Shown piece by piece: positions 1 to 8,199 of a stretch of DNA of 18,098 nt. The first letter of the stretch is position 1. Every line of letters begins with the position of its first letter. The position numbers and the translations under genes were made by a program. The stretch comes from Serpens sp035306625 (GTDB lineage Bacteria > Pseudomonadota > Gammaproteobacteria > Pseudomonadales > Pseudomonadaceae), in contig DATGNS010000064.1 of the NCBI GenBank assembly GCA_035306625.1, forward strand, positions 1 to 18,098. Reading direction: 5' to 3'. Under the pieces are notes generated by a model. That model was not told the origin of the DNA, did not search any database, and saw nothing but the letters and a program-made list of their open reading frames with translations.

Positions 1-61
1 CAGACGCATTAGTCGTGGGCCTCACTGCCTCTGGCCTACGGCCTACCGGCCAGTGCGTCTG
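1..61. repeat. Inverted repeat with 8-bp arms
   Basis: CAGACGCA at 1-8 is matched exactly by its reverse complement TGCGTCTG at 54-61. Inside it, CTGGCC (31-36) faces GGCCAG (48-53), so the segment can fold into a nested hairpin. No U-run follows on either strand, so it does not look like a simple terminator. The left arm starts at the first base of the window, so it may extend further. It may be an intergenic palindromic repeat or the end of an element; no family was recognised. Confidence 0.5.
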
Positions 62-137
62 CGGTGTGAAGACATCCAAACGCGCAAGCGACTTTCTCCT
101 CACCATTGATCAACGCGACTGGGAACTCACTCTAGAG

Positions 138-167
138 GGCCCCCCTGAGGCCAGGCCCCCTGAGGCC
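138..167. repeat. Imperfect tandem repeat, about 16-bp unit
   Basis: GGCCCCCCTGAGGCC (138-152) is followed after one base by GGCCCCCTGAGGCC (154-167). The two copies differ by one C. Each copy is itself partly palindromic (GGCC...GGCC, CCT...AGG). Function unknown. Confidence 0.5.
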
Positions 168-195
168 CCCTCCTCCCGCAGAGCTCACCATTCCT

Positions 196-239
196 AATTG
201 GCTACCAATTGGCTACCAAAAGCCTCCAAATTGGCTACC
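196..239. repeat. Three phased 11-bp direct repeats
   Basis: AATTGGCTACC occurs exactly at 196-206, 207-217 and 229-239. The first two copies are head to tail and the third starts 22 bp, or two repeat lengths, after the second, so all three lie on the same helical face. They sit about 70 bp beyond the 3' end of tRNA-Pro. Phased short repeats next to a tRNA resemble arm-type binding sites of a tyrosine integrase. That is inference; other DNA-binding proteins would fit equally well. Confidence 0.6.
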
Positions 240-259
240 GCAAATTTTCGACCGCGCAT

Positions 260-293
260 AAAAAAATCCAGTCACCGCTAAGTGACTGGATTT
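260..293 (-). terminator. Rho-independent terminator of tRNA-Pro
   Basis: On the minus strand a perfect 12-bp stem (arms 264-275 and 282-293, AAATCCAGTCAC and its complement) with a six-base loop is followed by a run of seven U (complement of 260-266). It begins 14 bp after the CCA end of tRNA-Pro and ends that transcript. Confidence 0.85.
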
Positions 294-306
294 CTTTAAG
301 ATTATT

Positions 307-384
<78 letters not shown>

Positions 385-416
385 CTGTTACTACCAGCTC
401 TCTGGAAGTGGTGCGC

Positions 417-422
417 ACTATA
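417..422 (-). promoter_or_regulatory. Likely -10 box of tRNA-Pro
   Basis: TATAGT on the minus strand lies 33 bp upstream of the first base of tRNA-Pro, giving a leader of about 27 nt. Seventeen bases further upstream TTCCGT (complement of 440-445) is only a poor -35 match, so the call rests mainly on the -10 box and its position. Confidence 0.45.
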
Positions 423-466
423 CAGTAACCATCTGATAAACGGAAGCTTTTTTTGCGAGAAGGCGC

Positions 467-832
467 TCACTTGCGCAGGATGCGCAGCAGGTCCTCCAGC
501 TCGCACAGGAGCTGGCGGGTGATCTGGCGCGTCTGGCTGGTGTCTTCCGCGGCTTCCTGGCCGGACAGCTTCTGCCGGGCACCGTTGATGGTGAAGCCCT
601 GGTCGTAAAGGAGGGAGCGGATCTGGCGGATGATCAGCACGTCGTGGCGCTGATAGTAGCGGCGGTTGCCCCGCCGCTTGATGGGATTGAGCTGGGGAAA
701 TTCCTGTTCCCAGTAGCGCAGCACGTGCGGCTTGACTGCGCAGAGGTCGCTGGCCTCACCGATGGTGAAATAGCGCTTGCCCGGGATGGGCGGCAGTTGC
801 TCGGTGCCGCCCTTAGGATTTGCTTCCGGCAT
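467..832 (-). CDS. MerR-family transcriptional regulator
   Basis: A 121-residue protein with an N-terminal winged-helix domain of MerR type at about residues 21-88. YFTIGEASDLCAVKPHVLRY is the helix-turn-helix, and the following RRGNRRYY is the wing, a hallmark of the family. The C-terminal residues 98-120 (QTRQITRQLLCELEDLLRIL) look like the dimerisation coiled coil. No effector domain or metal-binding cysteine cluster follows, so the ligand cannot be inferred. The ATG lies inside the end of ihfA, overlapping it by 20 bp, and an AGGGTGG-like ribosome binding site sits about 8 bp upstream within ihfA, pointing to co-translation. In P. aeruginosa the orthologous regulator also follows ihfA directly. 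Its target genes are not evident. Confidence 0.9.
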   Translation of the reverse strand: MPEANPKGGTEQLPPIPGKRYFTIGEASDLCAVKPHVLRYWEQEFPQLNPIKRRGNRRYYQRHDVLIIRQIRSLLYDQGFTINGARQKLSGQEAAEDTSQTRQITRQLLCELEDLLRILRK

Positions 833-1115
833 AGCTTTCCACCCTGGCCTTGAGCTTCTGGCCCGGGCGGAAAGTCACCACGCGGCGTGCCGAGATGGGG
901 ATTTCCTCGCCCGTTTTCGGGTTCCTGCCGGGGCGCTGACGTTTATCGCGCAGGTCGAAGTTGCCGAACCCGGACAGTTTGACCTGTTCGTTCTGCTCCA
1001 GAGCCTGGCGAATCTCTTCGAAGAAGAGCTCCACCAGTTCCTTGGCTTCCCTCTTGTTCAGGCCCAGCTCTTCGTAAAGACGCTCAGCCATTTCAGCTTT
1101 CGTCAGAGCCCCCAT
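813..1115 (-). CDS. ihfA: Integration host factor subunit alpha
   Basis: A 100-residue HU/IHF-family protein nearly identical to Pseudomonas IhfA. It pairs with IhfB (not in this window) to form a nucleoid protein that bends DNA sharply at specific sites and assists recombination, replication and sigma-54 transcription. The helical body spans residues 1-45. VKLSGFGNFDLRDK (45-58) leads into the DNA-binding beta arm at 61-78 (RPGRNPKTGEEIPISARR), with the intercalating proline at about residue 66. The ATG lies 3 bp after the pheT stop, and its AAGGATG ribosome binding site overlaps the last pheT codons, so the two are translationally linked. The pheST-ihfA order is conserved in gammaproteobacteria. 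Confidence 0.98.
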   Translation of the reverse strand: MGALTKAEMAERLYEELGLNKREAKELVELFFEEIRQALEQNEQVKLSGFGNFDLRDKRQRPGRNPKTGEEIPISARRVVTFRPGQKLKARVESYAGSKS

Positions 1116-1118
1116 GCG

Positions 1119-3497
<2,379 letters not shown>

Positions 3498-3537
3498 CTT
3501 CTGTTCTCTCCTGTTCGGTTCGTGTCGGACGCGGGGC

Positions 3538-4554
3538 CTAGCGGAATTGCGCCAGGAACCTCAGGTCGTTGTCGAAGAACAGGCGCAGGTCATTGACGCC
3601 ATAGCGCAGCATGGCCAGACGCTCCACGCCCATGCCGAAGGCGAAGCCCTGGAATTCCTCGGGATCGATGCCGGACATGCGCAGCACGTTCGGGTGCACC
3701 ATGCCGCAGCCCATGACCTCCAGCCAGCCGGTCTGCTTGCAGACGCGGCAGCCCTTGCCGGAGCACATCACGCACTGCATGTCGACCTCGGCGGATGGCT
3801 CGGTGAACGGGAAGAAGGAAGGACGGAAGCGCACGCCCAGCGGCTTCTCGAAGAACACCCGCAGGAATTCCTCGATGGTGCCCTTCAGATCCGCGAAGCT
3901 GATGCCCTTGTCCACCAGCAGGCCTTCCACCTGGTGGAACATCGGCGAGTGGGTGATATCCGAGTCGCAGCGATACACGCGTCCCGGGCAGACGATGCGG
4001 ATCGGCGGCTTCCGGCTTTCCATGGTGCGCACCTGCACCGGCGAGGTGTGGGTGCGCAGCAGCATGTTGGCGTTGAAGTAGAAGGTGTCGTGCATGGCCC
4101 GGGCCGGGTGGTGGCCGGGAATGTTGAGCGCTTCGAAGTTATGGTAGTCGTCCTCGACTTCCGGACCCTCGGCCACGCTGTAGCCGATATGGGTGAAGAA
4201 CTGCTCGATGCGCTCCTTGGTGCGGGTCACCGGGTGCAGGCCGCCCGAGGCCTGGCCGCGGCCCGGCAGGGTGACGTCGATACGTTCGGCGGCCAGCCTG
4301 GCCTGCAGCGCGGCGGTTTCCAGCTCCGCCTTGCGCGCGGCGAGGGCGCTCTGGACCTGGTCACGGGCGGCATTGATGCGCGCGCCGGCCTTGGGGCGCT
4401 CCTCGGCGGAAAGCTTGCCGAGGGACTGCATCTGCAGGGTTATTTCGCCCTTCTTGCCCAGGTACTGGACCCGGATCTGTTCGAGGGCGTTGGTGTCTGC
4501 GCTGCCTTGCACGGCCTCCAGCGCTTGGGCGACCAGTGCATCGAGATTTTCCAT
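3538..4554 (-). CDS. pheS: Phenylalanyl-tRNA synthetase alpha subunit
   Basis: A 338-residue class II aminoacyl-tRNA synthetase subunit carrying the active site for phenylalanine activation. The N-terminal helical arm (residues 1-95) contacts tRNA. Motif 2 lies around THSPMFHQVEGLLVD (201-215) and motif 3 around GFAFGMGVERLAMLRYG (303-319). A cysteine cluster at 261, 264, 269, 272 and 283 matches the bacterial alpha subunits of this type. The start is supported by GGGAGGA 5-6 bp upstream of ATG. That ribosome binding site lies within a short palindrome, and two larger hairpins precede it, so expression is probably controlled in the leader. It is separated from rplT by about 150 bp and followed by pheT. 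Confidence 0.98.
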   Translation of the reverse strand: MENLDALVAQALEAVQGSADTNALEQIRVQYLGKKGEITLQMQSLGKLSAEERPKAGARINAARDQVQSALAARKAELETAALQARLAAERIDVTLPGRGQASGGLHPVTRTKERIEQFFTHIGYSVAEGPEVEDDYHNFEALNIPGHHPARAMHDTFYFNANMLLRTHTSPVQVRTMESRKPPIRIVCPGRVYRCDSDITHSPMFHQVEGLLVDKGISFADLKGTIEEFLRVFFEKPLGVRFRPSFFPFTEPSAEVDMQCVMCSGKGCRVCKQTGWLEVMGCGMVHPNVLRMSGIDPEEFQGFAFGMGVERLAMLRYGVNDLRLFFDNDLRFLAQFR

Positions 4555-4558
4555 TTAC

Positions 4559-4572
4559 ATCCTCCCGAGGAT
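4559..4572 (-). promoter_or_regulatory. Hairpin enclosing the pheS ribosome binding site
   Basis: The minus-strand RNA AUCCUCGGGAGGAU is a perfect palindrome apart from its central two bases, and it contains the GGAGG of pheS. It abuts the larger hairpin at 4573-4610 and could sequester the ribosome binding site when that structure is rearranged. Confidence 0.4.
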
Positions 4573-4610
4573 CTTGCAGAAACACCCGGCGCAACGGGCG
4601 TTTTTGCAAG
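4573..4610 (-). promoter_or_regulatory. Second hairpin in the pheST leader
   Basis: CTTGCA (4573-4578) and TGCAAG (4605-4610) close a long stem whose inner part AAACACCCG faces CGGGCGTTT with few mismatches and a loop of about six bases. No U-run follows in the transcribed direction, so it is not a terminator. It sits between the terminator-like hairpin and the pheS ribosome binding site, where an antiterminator or processing signal would be expected. Confidence 0.5.
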
Positions 4611-4622
4611 AACCCCTGCAAA

Positions 4623-4660
4623 TACAAAATAGGGGAAGAGCCGCAAGGCTCTTCCCCTAT
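4623..4660 (-). terminator. Terminator or attenuator between rplT and pheS
   Basis: On the minus strand a perfect 14-bp stem (arms 4629-4642 and 4647-4660, ATAGGGGAAGAGCC) with a TTGC tetraloop is followed by TTTTGTATTT. This is a strong intrinsic terminator inside an otherwise continuous operon, so some read-through must reach pheST or a promoter must lie downstream. The same place carries the pheM attenuator in Escherichia coli. Here no short reading frame rich in phenylalanine precedes the hairpin. Confidence 0.75.
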
Positions 4661-4702
4661 CGTTGACGCTTTCGCTCCGGACACGTCCGGCTGCCGGGGA
4701 AG

Positions 4703-5059
4703 TCAGGCCAGAGAGGCTTTGGCTTTCTCGACGATGGCAGCGAAGGCGGCTTTTTCGTTCACGGCCAGGTCGGCCAGAACCTTGCGGTCGATCTCGATGG
4801 AGGCCTTGCGCAGACCAGCGATCAGACGGCTGTAGGACAGACCGTTCTGACGAGCGCCGGCGTTGATACGGGCGATCCACAGAGCGCGGAACTGACGCTT
4901 GCGCTGACGACGGTCACGGTAGGCGTATTGACCTGCCTTGATCACCGCCTGCTTGGCAACACGGAACACGCGGGAGCGAGCACCGTAGTAGCCCTTGGCG
5001 AGCTTCAGGATTTTCTTGTGACGAGCACGAGCGATAACGCCACGCTTAACACGAGCCAT
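4703..5059 (-). CDS. rplT: 50S ribosomal protein L20
   Basis: A 118-residue, very basic protein of the expected length. L20 is an early assembly protein of the large subunit that binds 23S rRNA and, in E. coli, represses its own operon by binding the mRNA. The basic N-terminal extension (MARVKRGVIARARHKKILK) and the globular part with RQRKRQFRALWIARINAGAR (residues 52-71) are typical. GAGGAC lies about 8 bp upstream of the ATG. It follows rpmI by 30 bp and is followed by a strong hairpin terminator. Confidence 0.98.
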   Translation of the reverse strand: MARVKRGVIARARHKKILKLAKGYYGARSRVFRVAKQAVIKAGQYAYRDRRQRKRQFRALWIARINAGARQNGLSYSRLIAGLRKASIEIDRKVLADLAVNEKAAFAAIVEKAKASLA

Positions 5060-5089
5060 GAGTAATGTCCTCTAGATATCTTGACCGGA

Positions 5090-5284
5090 TTAACGAACGC
5101 GCAGCATGCGCTCGACCTTCGCCTTGTCAGACGGATGCATCAGGGCAGTGCCCCGCAGCTGACGCTTACGCTTGGTCGTCATCTTGGTCAGGATGTGGCT
5201 CTTGAAAGCGTGCTTGTGCTTGAAGCCGTTTGCGGTCGGCTTGAAGCGCTTCTTGGCACCACTCTTGGTCTTCATCTTTGGCAT
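5090..5284 (-). CDS. rpmI: 50S ribosomal protein L35
   Basis: A 64-residue basic protein starting MPKMKTKSGAKKRFKPTANG, the family signature. It is a structural component of the large ribosomal subunit. GGAG lies about 9 bp before the ATG. It is placed between infC and rplT, as in nearly all bacteria. A hairpin spanning the infC stop codon just upstream (5316-5350) is a candidate site for translational control of rpmI-rplT. Confidence 0.97.
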   Translation of the reverse strand: MPKMKTKSGAKKRFKPTANGFKHKHAFKSHILTKMTTKRKRQLRGTALMHPSDKAKVERMLRVR

Positions 5285-5315
5285 GTTCGGTACTCCGTAG
5301 CTTGAGTGCTTACAA

Positions 5316-5350
5316 ATAACTGCAAGGCCTGCCAGTGCCCTGGTAGTTAT
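5316..5350 (-). promoter_or_regulatory. Hairpin at the infC-rpmI junction
   Basis: ATAACT (5316-5321) pairs with AGTTAT (5345-5350), enclosing an inner CCAG-TGCC-CTGG hairpin (5332-5343). The structure overlaps the infC stop codon and ends about 30 nt before the rpmI start. In E. coli, L20 represses rpmI-rplT through structured RNA in this region. Whether this hairpin does the same job is inference. Confidence 0.4.
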
Positions 5351-5889
5351 TTTTTCTTCTTGGGAGCGATGACCATCATCAGCTGGCGTCCTTCCAGCTT
5401 CGGATGCTGTTCAACGGTGCCGTATTCGGCGAGGTCGGCTTCGACCCGCTTCAACAGCTCCATACCCAGCTCCTGGTGAGCCATCTCACGACCGCGGAAT
5501 CGCAGGGATACCTTGGCCTTGTCCCCATCGCTGAGGAAGCGCATCAGGTTGCGAAGCTTGACCTGATAGTCGCCTTCCTCTGTCCCTGGACGGAACTTCA
5601 CTTCCTTGATCTGAATCTGCTTCTGATTCTTCTTGGCGGCAGCCTGCTGCTTCTTCTTCTCGAACAGGTGCTTGCCGTAGTCCATGATGCGACAGACCGG
5701 AGGATTGGCCTCTGCCGAGATCTCCACCAGATCCAGTTTCGCCTCTTCGGCGACCCTCAGAGCCTCATCGATGGAGACGATGCCGATCTGCTCGCCGTCG
5801 GCACCGATCAGACGAACCTCACGGGCGGTGATGTTCTCGTTGATCGGGGCCTTGGGCGCCCGCCTGTCTTGTCTCATTTCACGCTTAAT
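5347..5889 (-). CDS. infC: Translation initiation factor IF-3 (AUU start)
   Basis: IF-3 binds the 30S subunit, prevents premature 50S joining and checks start-codon and initiator tRNA pairing. The N domain contains INENITAREVRLIGADGEQI, the basic linker near residues 80-95 is YGKHLFEKKKQQAAAKKNQK, and the C domain ends in VIAPKKKK. I place the start at ATT (5889-5887), giving 180 residues beginning M-K-R-E-M-R. A GGAG lies 8 bp upstream of it inside the thrS 3' end, whereas the ATG at 5877 would lie 20 bp from that site. The E. coli gene has the same rare AUU start, through which IF-3 represses its own translation. The thrS stop is only 5 bp upstream. Confidence 0.95.
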   Translation of the reverse strand: MKREMRQDRRAPKAPINENITAREVRLIGADGEQIGIVSIDEALRVAEEAKLDLVEISAEANPPVCRIMDYGKHLFEKKKQQAAAKKNQKQIQIKEVKFRPGTEEGDYQVKLRNLMRFLSDGDKAKVSLRFRGREMAHQELGMELLKRVEADLAEYGTVEQHPKLEGRQLMMVIAPKKKK

Positions 5890-5894
5890 AGTGA

Positions 5895-7817
5895 TTACTC
5901 CGATGCTTGGCGACCACGCCGGGAAACCGCCTGTGCCAGCAACCCGGTGAACTGCTCGATGGGCATGCTGCCCAGATCAGTCCCTTCTCGGGTGCGCACT
6001 GCGACGGACCGTGTCTCAACCTCCCGGTCTCCTATCACGAGGAGGTAGGGAACCTTGAGCAAAGTATGCTCGCGGATTTTAAAGCCGATCTTCTCGTTTC
6101 TCAAGTCGACCTTTGCCCGGAAGCCTTGAGAATTCAGGGCTTTCTCGACTTCCTCGGCAAATTCAGCCTGCTTGTCGGTGATATTCATGATCACCGCCTG
6201 GACCGGCGCAAGCCAGGCCGGAAAGGCCCCTTCGTAGTGCTCGATCAGGATACCGATGAAGCGCTCGAAGGATCCCAGGATGGCGCGGTGCAGCATGACC
6301 GGGTGCCGGCGATCGTTGTTCTCGCTGACGTACTCGGCCCCCAGGCGCACCGGCAGGTTGAAGTCCAGCTGCAGGGTACCGCACTGCCAGACGCGACCCA
6401 GACAGTCCTTCAGGGAGAACTCGATCTTCGGACCGTAGAAGGCGCCCTCGCCCGGCTGCAGCTCATAGGGCAACCCGGCGGTTTCCAGGGCCGACGCCAG
6501 CGCGGCCTCGGCACGGTCCCACAGCTCGTCGGCACCGACGCGCTTTTCGGGACGGGTGGACAGCTTGAGCTGGATGTCATCAAAGCCGAAGTCGGCGTAC
6601 ACCGCCTGGGTCAGCTTGATGAAGGCCGCGGCCTCATCCTGCATCTGCTCTTCGGTGCAGAAGATGTGGGCGTCGTCCTGGGTGAAGCCGCGCACGCGCA
6701 TGATGCCGTGCAGGGCGCCGGACGGCTCGTTGCGATGGCAGGCGCCGAACTCGGCCAGACGCAGCGGCAGTTCCCGATAGCTCTTCAGGCCCTGGTTGTA
6801 TACCTGGACGTGGCACGGGCAGTTCATCGGCTTGACCGCATAATCGCGGCTTTCCGATTCGGTGGTGAACATGTTCTCGGCGTAGTTGGCCCAGTGTCCG
6901 GACTTTTCCCAGAGCACCCGGTCAACCACCTGGGGCGTCTTGATCTCCAGGTAGCCGTTCTCGCGCTGAATCTGGCGCATGTACTGCTCGAGCACCTGGT
7001 AGACGGTCCAGCCGTTGGGGTGCCAGAACACCATGCCCGGGGCTTCTTCCTGGGTGTGGAACAGCCCCAGGCGCTTGCCGAGGCGACGGTGATCGCGCTT
7101 TTCGGCTTCTTCGATGCGCTGGATGTAGGCAGCCAGCTGCTTCTTGTCGGCCCAGGCGGTGCCGTAGATGCGCTGCAACTGTTCGTTCTTCGAATCGCCG
7201 CGCCAGTAGGCACCCGAAATGCGGGTCAGCTTGAAGGCCTTGAGGAAACGGGTATTGGGCACGTGCGGGCCGCGGCACATGTCCACGTATTCCTCGTGGT
7301 AGTACAGCCCCATGGCCTTCTCGTCAGGCATGTCGTCGATCAGGCGCAGCTTGTAGTCCTCGCCGCGGGCCTTGAATACCTCGATGACTTCCTCGCGCGG
7401 CGTCATCTTCTTGATGACGTCGTAGTCCTTGGCGATCAGTTCGGCCATGCGCGCCTCGATGGCGGCCAGGTCCTCAGGGGTGAAGGGGCGATCGATGGCG
7501 ATGTCGTAGTAGAAGCCTTCCTCGATCACCGGGCCGATGACCATCCTGGCGTTCGGGTACAGCTGCTTGACCGCATGACCCACCAGGTGCGCACAGGAGT
7601 GACGGATGATCTCCAGCCCTTCCTCGTCCTTCGGCGTGATGATCTGCACGGTCGCATCGGTTTCGATCAGGTCGCAGGCGTCGACCAGACGGCCGTTCAC
7701 CTTGCCGGCCACGGTCGCCTTGGCCAGACCGGCGCCGATGGACTGCGCCACCTCGGCCACGGTGACCGGATGATCGAACGAACGCTGACTACCGTCGGGA
7801 AGAGTAATGATGGGCAT
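5895..7817 (-). CDS. thrS: Threonyl-tRNA synthetase
   Basis: A 640-residue class II synthetase that charges tRNA(Thr). Domains in order: TGS (1-61, from MPIITLPDGSQRSFDHPVTV), the editing domain with zinc-site-like HSCAH (73-77) and, further on, CRGPH, the catalytic core with the NCPCH cysteine-histidine zinc motif and motif 3 around HRAILGSFERFIGILIEHYE, and the C-terminal anticodon-binding domain. I chose the ATG at 7817 because AGGAGG lies 5-6 bp upstream and the TGS domain begins there. The frame is open further upstream without any family similarity. It heads the infC-rpmI-rplT-pheST-ihfA cluster. The roughly 190-bp leader is long enough for regulatory structure like that of E. coli thrS, but I could not identify an anticodon-like operator. 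Confidence 0.98.
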   Translation of the reverse strand: MPIITLPDGSQRSFDHPVTVAEVAQSIGAGLAKATVAGKVNGRLVDACDLIETDATVQIITPKDEEGLEIIRHSCAHLVGHAVKQLYPNARMVIGPVIEEGFYYDIAIDRPFTPEDLAAIEARMAELIAKDYDVIKKMTPREEVIEVFKARGEDYKLRLIDDMPDEKAMGLYYHEEYVDMCRGPHVPNTRFLKAFKLTRISGAYWRGDSKNEQLQRIYGTAWADKKQLAAYIQRIEEAEKRDHRRLGKRLGLFHTQEEAPGMVFWHPNGWTVYQVLEQYMRQIQRENGYLEIKTPQVVDRVLWEKSGHWANYAENMFTTESESRDYAVKPMNCPCHVQVYNQGLKSYRELPLRLAEFGACHRNEPSGALHGIMRVRGFTQDDAHIFCTEEQMQDEAAAFIKLTQAVYADFGFDDIQLKLSTRPEKRVGADELWDRAEAALASALETAGLPYELQPGEGAFYGPKIEFSLKDCLGRVWQCGTLQLDFNLPVRLGAEYVSENNDRRHPVMLHRAILGSFERFIGILIEHYEGAFPAWLAPVQAVIMNITDKQAEFAEEVEKALNSQGFRAKVDLRNEKIGFKIREHTLLKVPYLLVIGDREVETRSVAVRTREGTDLGSMPIEQFTGLLAQAVSRRGRQASE

Positions 7818-8006
7818 GGCGCCTCCTCTCCTAGTGGTGACCCCTACCAAAGGCCACATGGGTTGGGATGAGCCAGTAAAGCGATCCGCCGGAACAGCCC
7901 GCCGCACTGTGGCAGGAGGCCAAAGGCCCGACCCGTCGAACCGGAGCACTGGGAAATCGAAGCTGCGGATGCTTTCAGAAAGTCGAAGCCCTGACAAGCA
8001 AGCCAT

Positions 8007-8034
8007 AAAAAAAGGGTCGCTCTGGCGACCCTTT
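8007..8034 (-). terminator. Rho-independent terminator of tRNA-Val
   Basis: On the minus strand a 10-bp stem AAAGGGTCGC/GCGACCCTTT (arms 8011-8020 and 8025-8034) with a four-base loop is followed by a run of U (complement of 8007-8013). It starts 10 bp after the tRNA-Val CCA end and separates that gene from thrS. Confidence 0.9.
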
Positions 8035-8043
8035 CTTGGAAGT

Positions 8044-8120
8044 TGGTAGGCACAATTGGACTCGAACCAACGACCCCCACCATGTCAAGGTGGTGCTCTA
8101 ACCAACTGAGCTATGTGCCT
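8044..8120 (-). tRNA. tRNA-Val (anticodon GAC)
   Basis: A 77-nt cloverleaf on the minus strand with encoded CCA. The acceptor stem is AGGCACA/TGTGCCT, the anticodon stem CCACC/GGTGG encloses TTGACAT giving anticodon GAC, and the T arm has TTCGAGTC. It has a near-consensus promoter and a strong terminator, so it is a single-gene transcript between gor and thrS. Confidence 0.95.
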
Positions 8121-8134
8121 TCCGATGGCCGTGC

Positions 8135-8162
8135 ATTCTACCCGCGGCCTCGGCCTTGTCAA
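8135..8162 (-). promoter_or_regulatory. Sigma-70 promoter of tRNA-Val
   Basis: On the minus strand the -35 box TTGACA (complement of 8157-8162) is a perfect consensus match. A 16-bp GC-rich spacer and -10 TAGAAT (complement of 8135-8140) follow. The predicted start lies about 8 bp before the tRNA. The GC-rich stretch after the -10 box suits stringent control. Confidence 0.85.
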
Positions 8163-8199
8163 CTTTTATTTCGCTAACATCCTGAATCGACGCGAATTT

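Larger units (their letters stand above)
1..259. other. Gene-free left edge with repeats
   Basis: No reading frame in this stretch has a credible ribosome binding site or a recognisable product. It holds an inverted repeat (1-61), an imperfect GC-rich tandem repeat (138-167) and three phased 11-bp repeats (196-239), listed separately. It lies directly beyond the terminator of tRNA-Pro, a position where integrated elements often begin, but no integrase is visible. Confidence 0.5.

Noticed and set aside
443..470. Run of T after a GC-rich segment near the end of the MerR gene as a terminator
   Set aside because: The T run lies on the plus strand, where no gene ends. On the minus strand it is an A run and cannot serve as the U-tract of a terminator for this operon.
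7847..7928. CCAAAGGCC repeated at 7847-7855 and 7920-7928 in the thrS leader as an operator
   Set aside because: Two copies of a GC-rich 9-mer are weak evidence, and I could not draw an anticodon-like structure from them.
7818..8006. A 63-residue N-terminal extension of thrS
   Set aside because: The added residues resemble no synthetase domain, and the ATG at 7817 has an ideal AGGAGG site and begins the TGS domain exactly.
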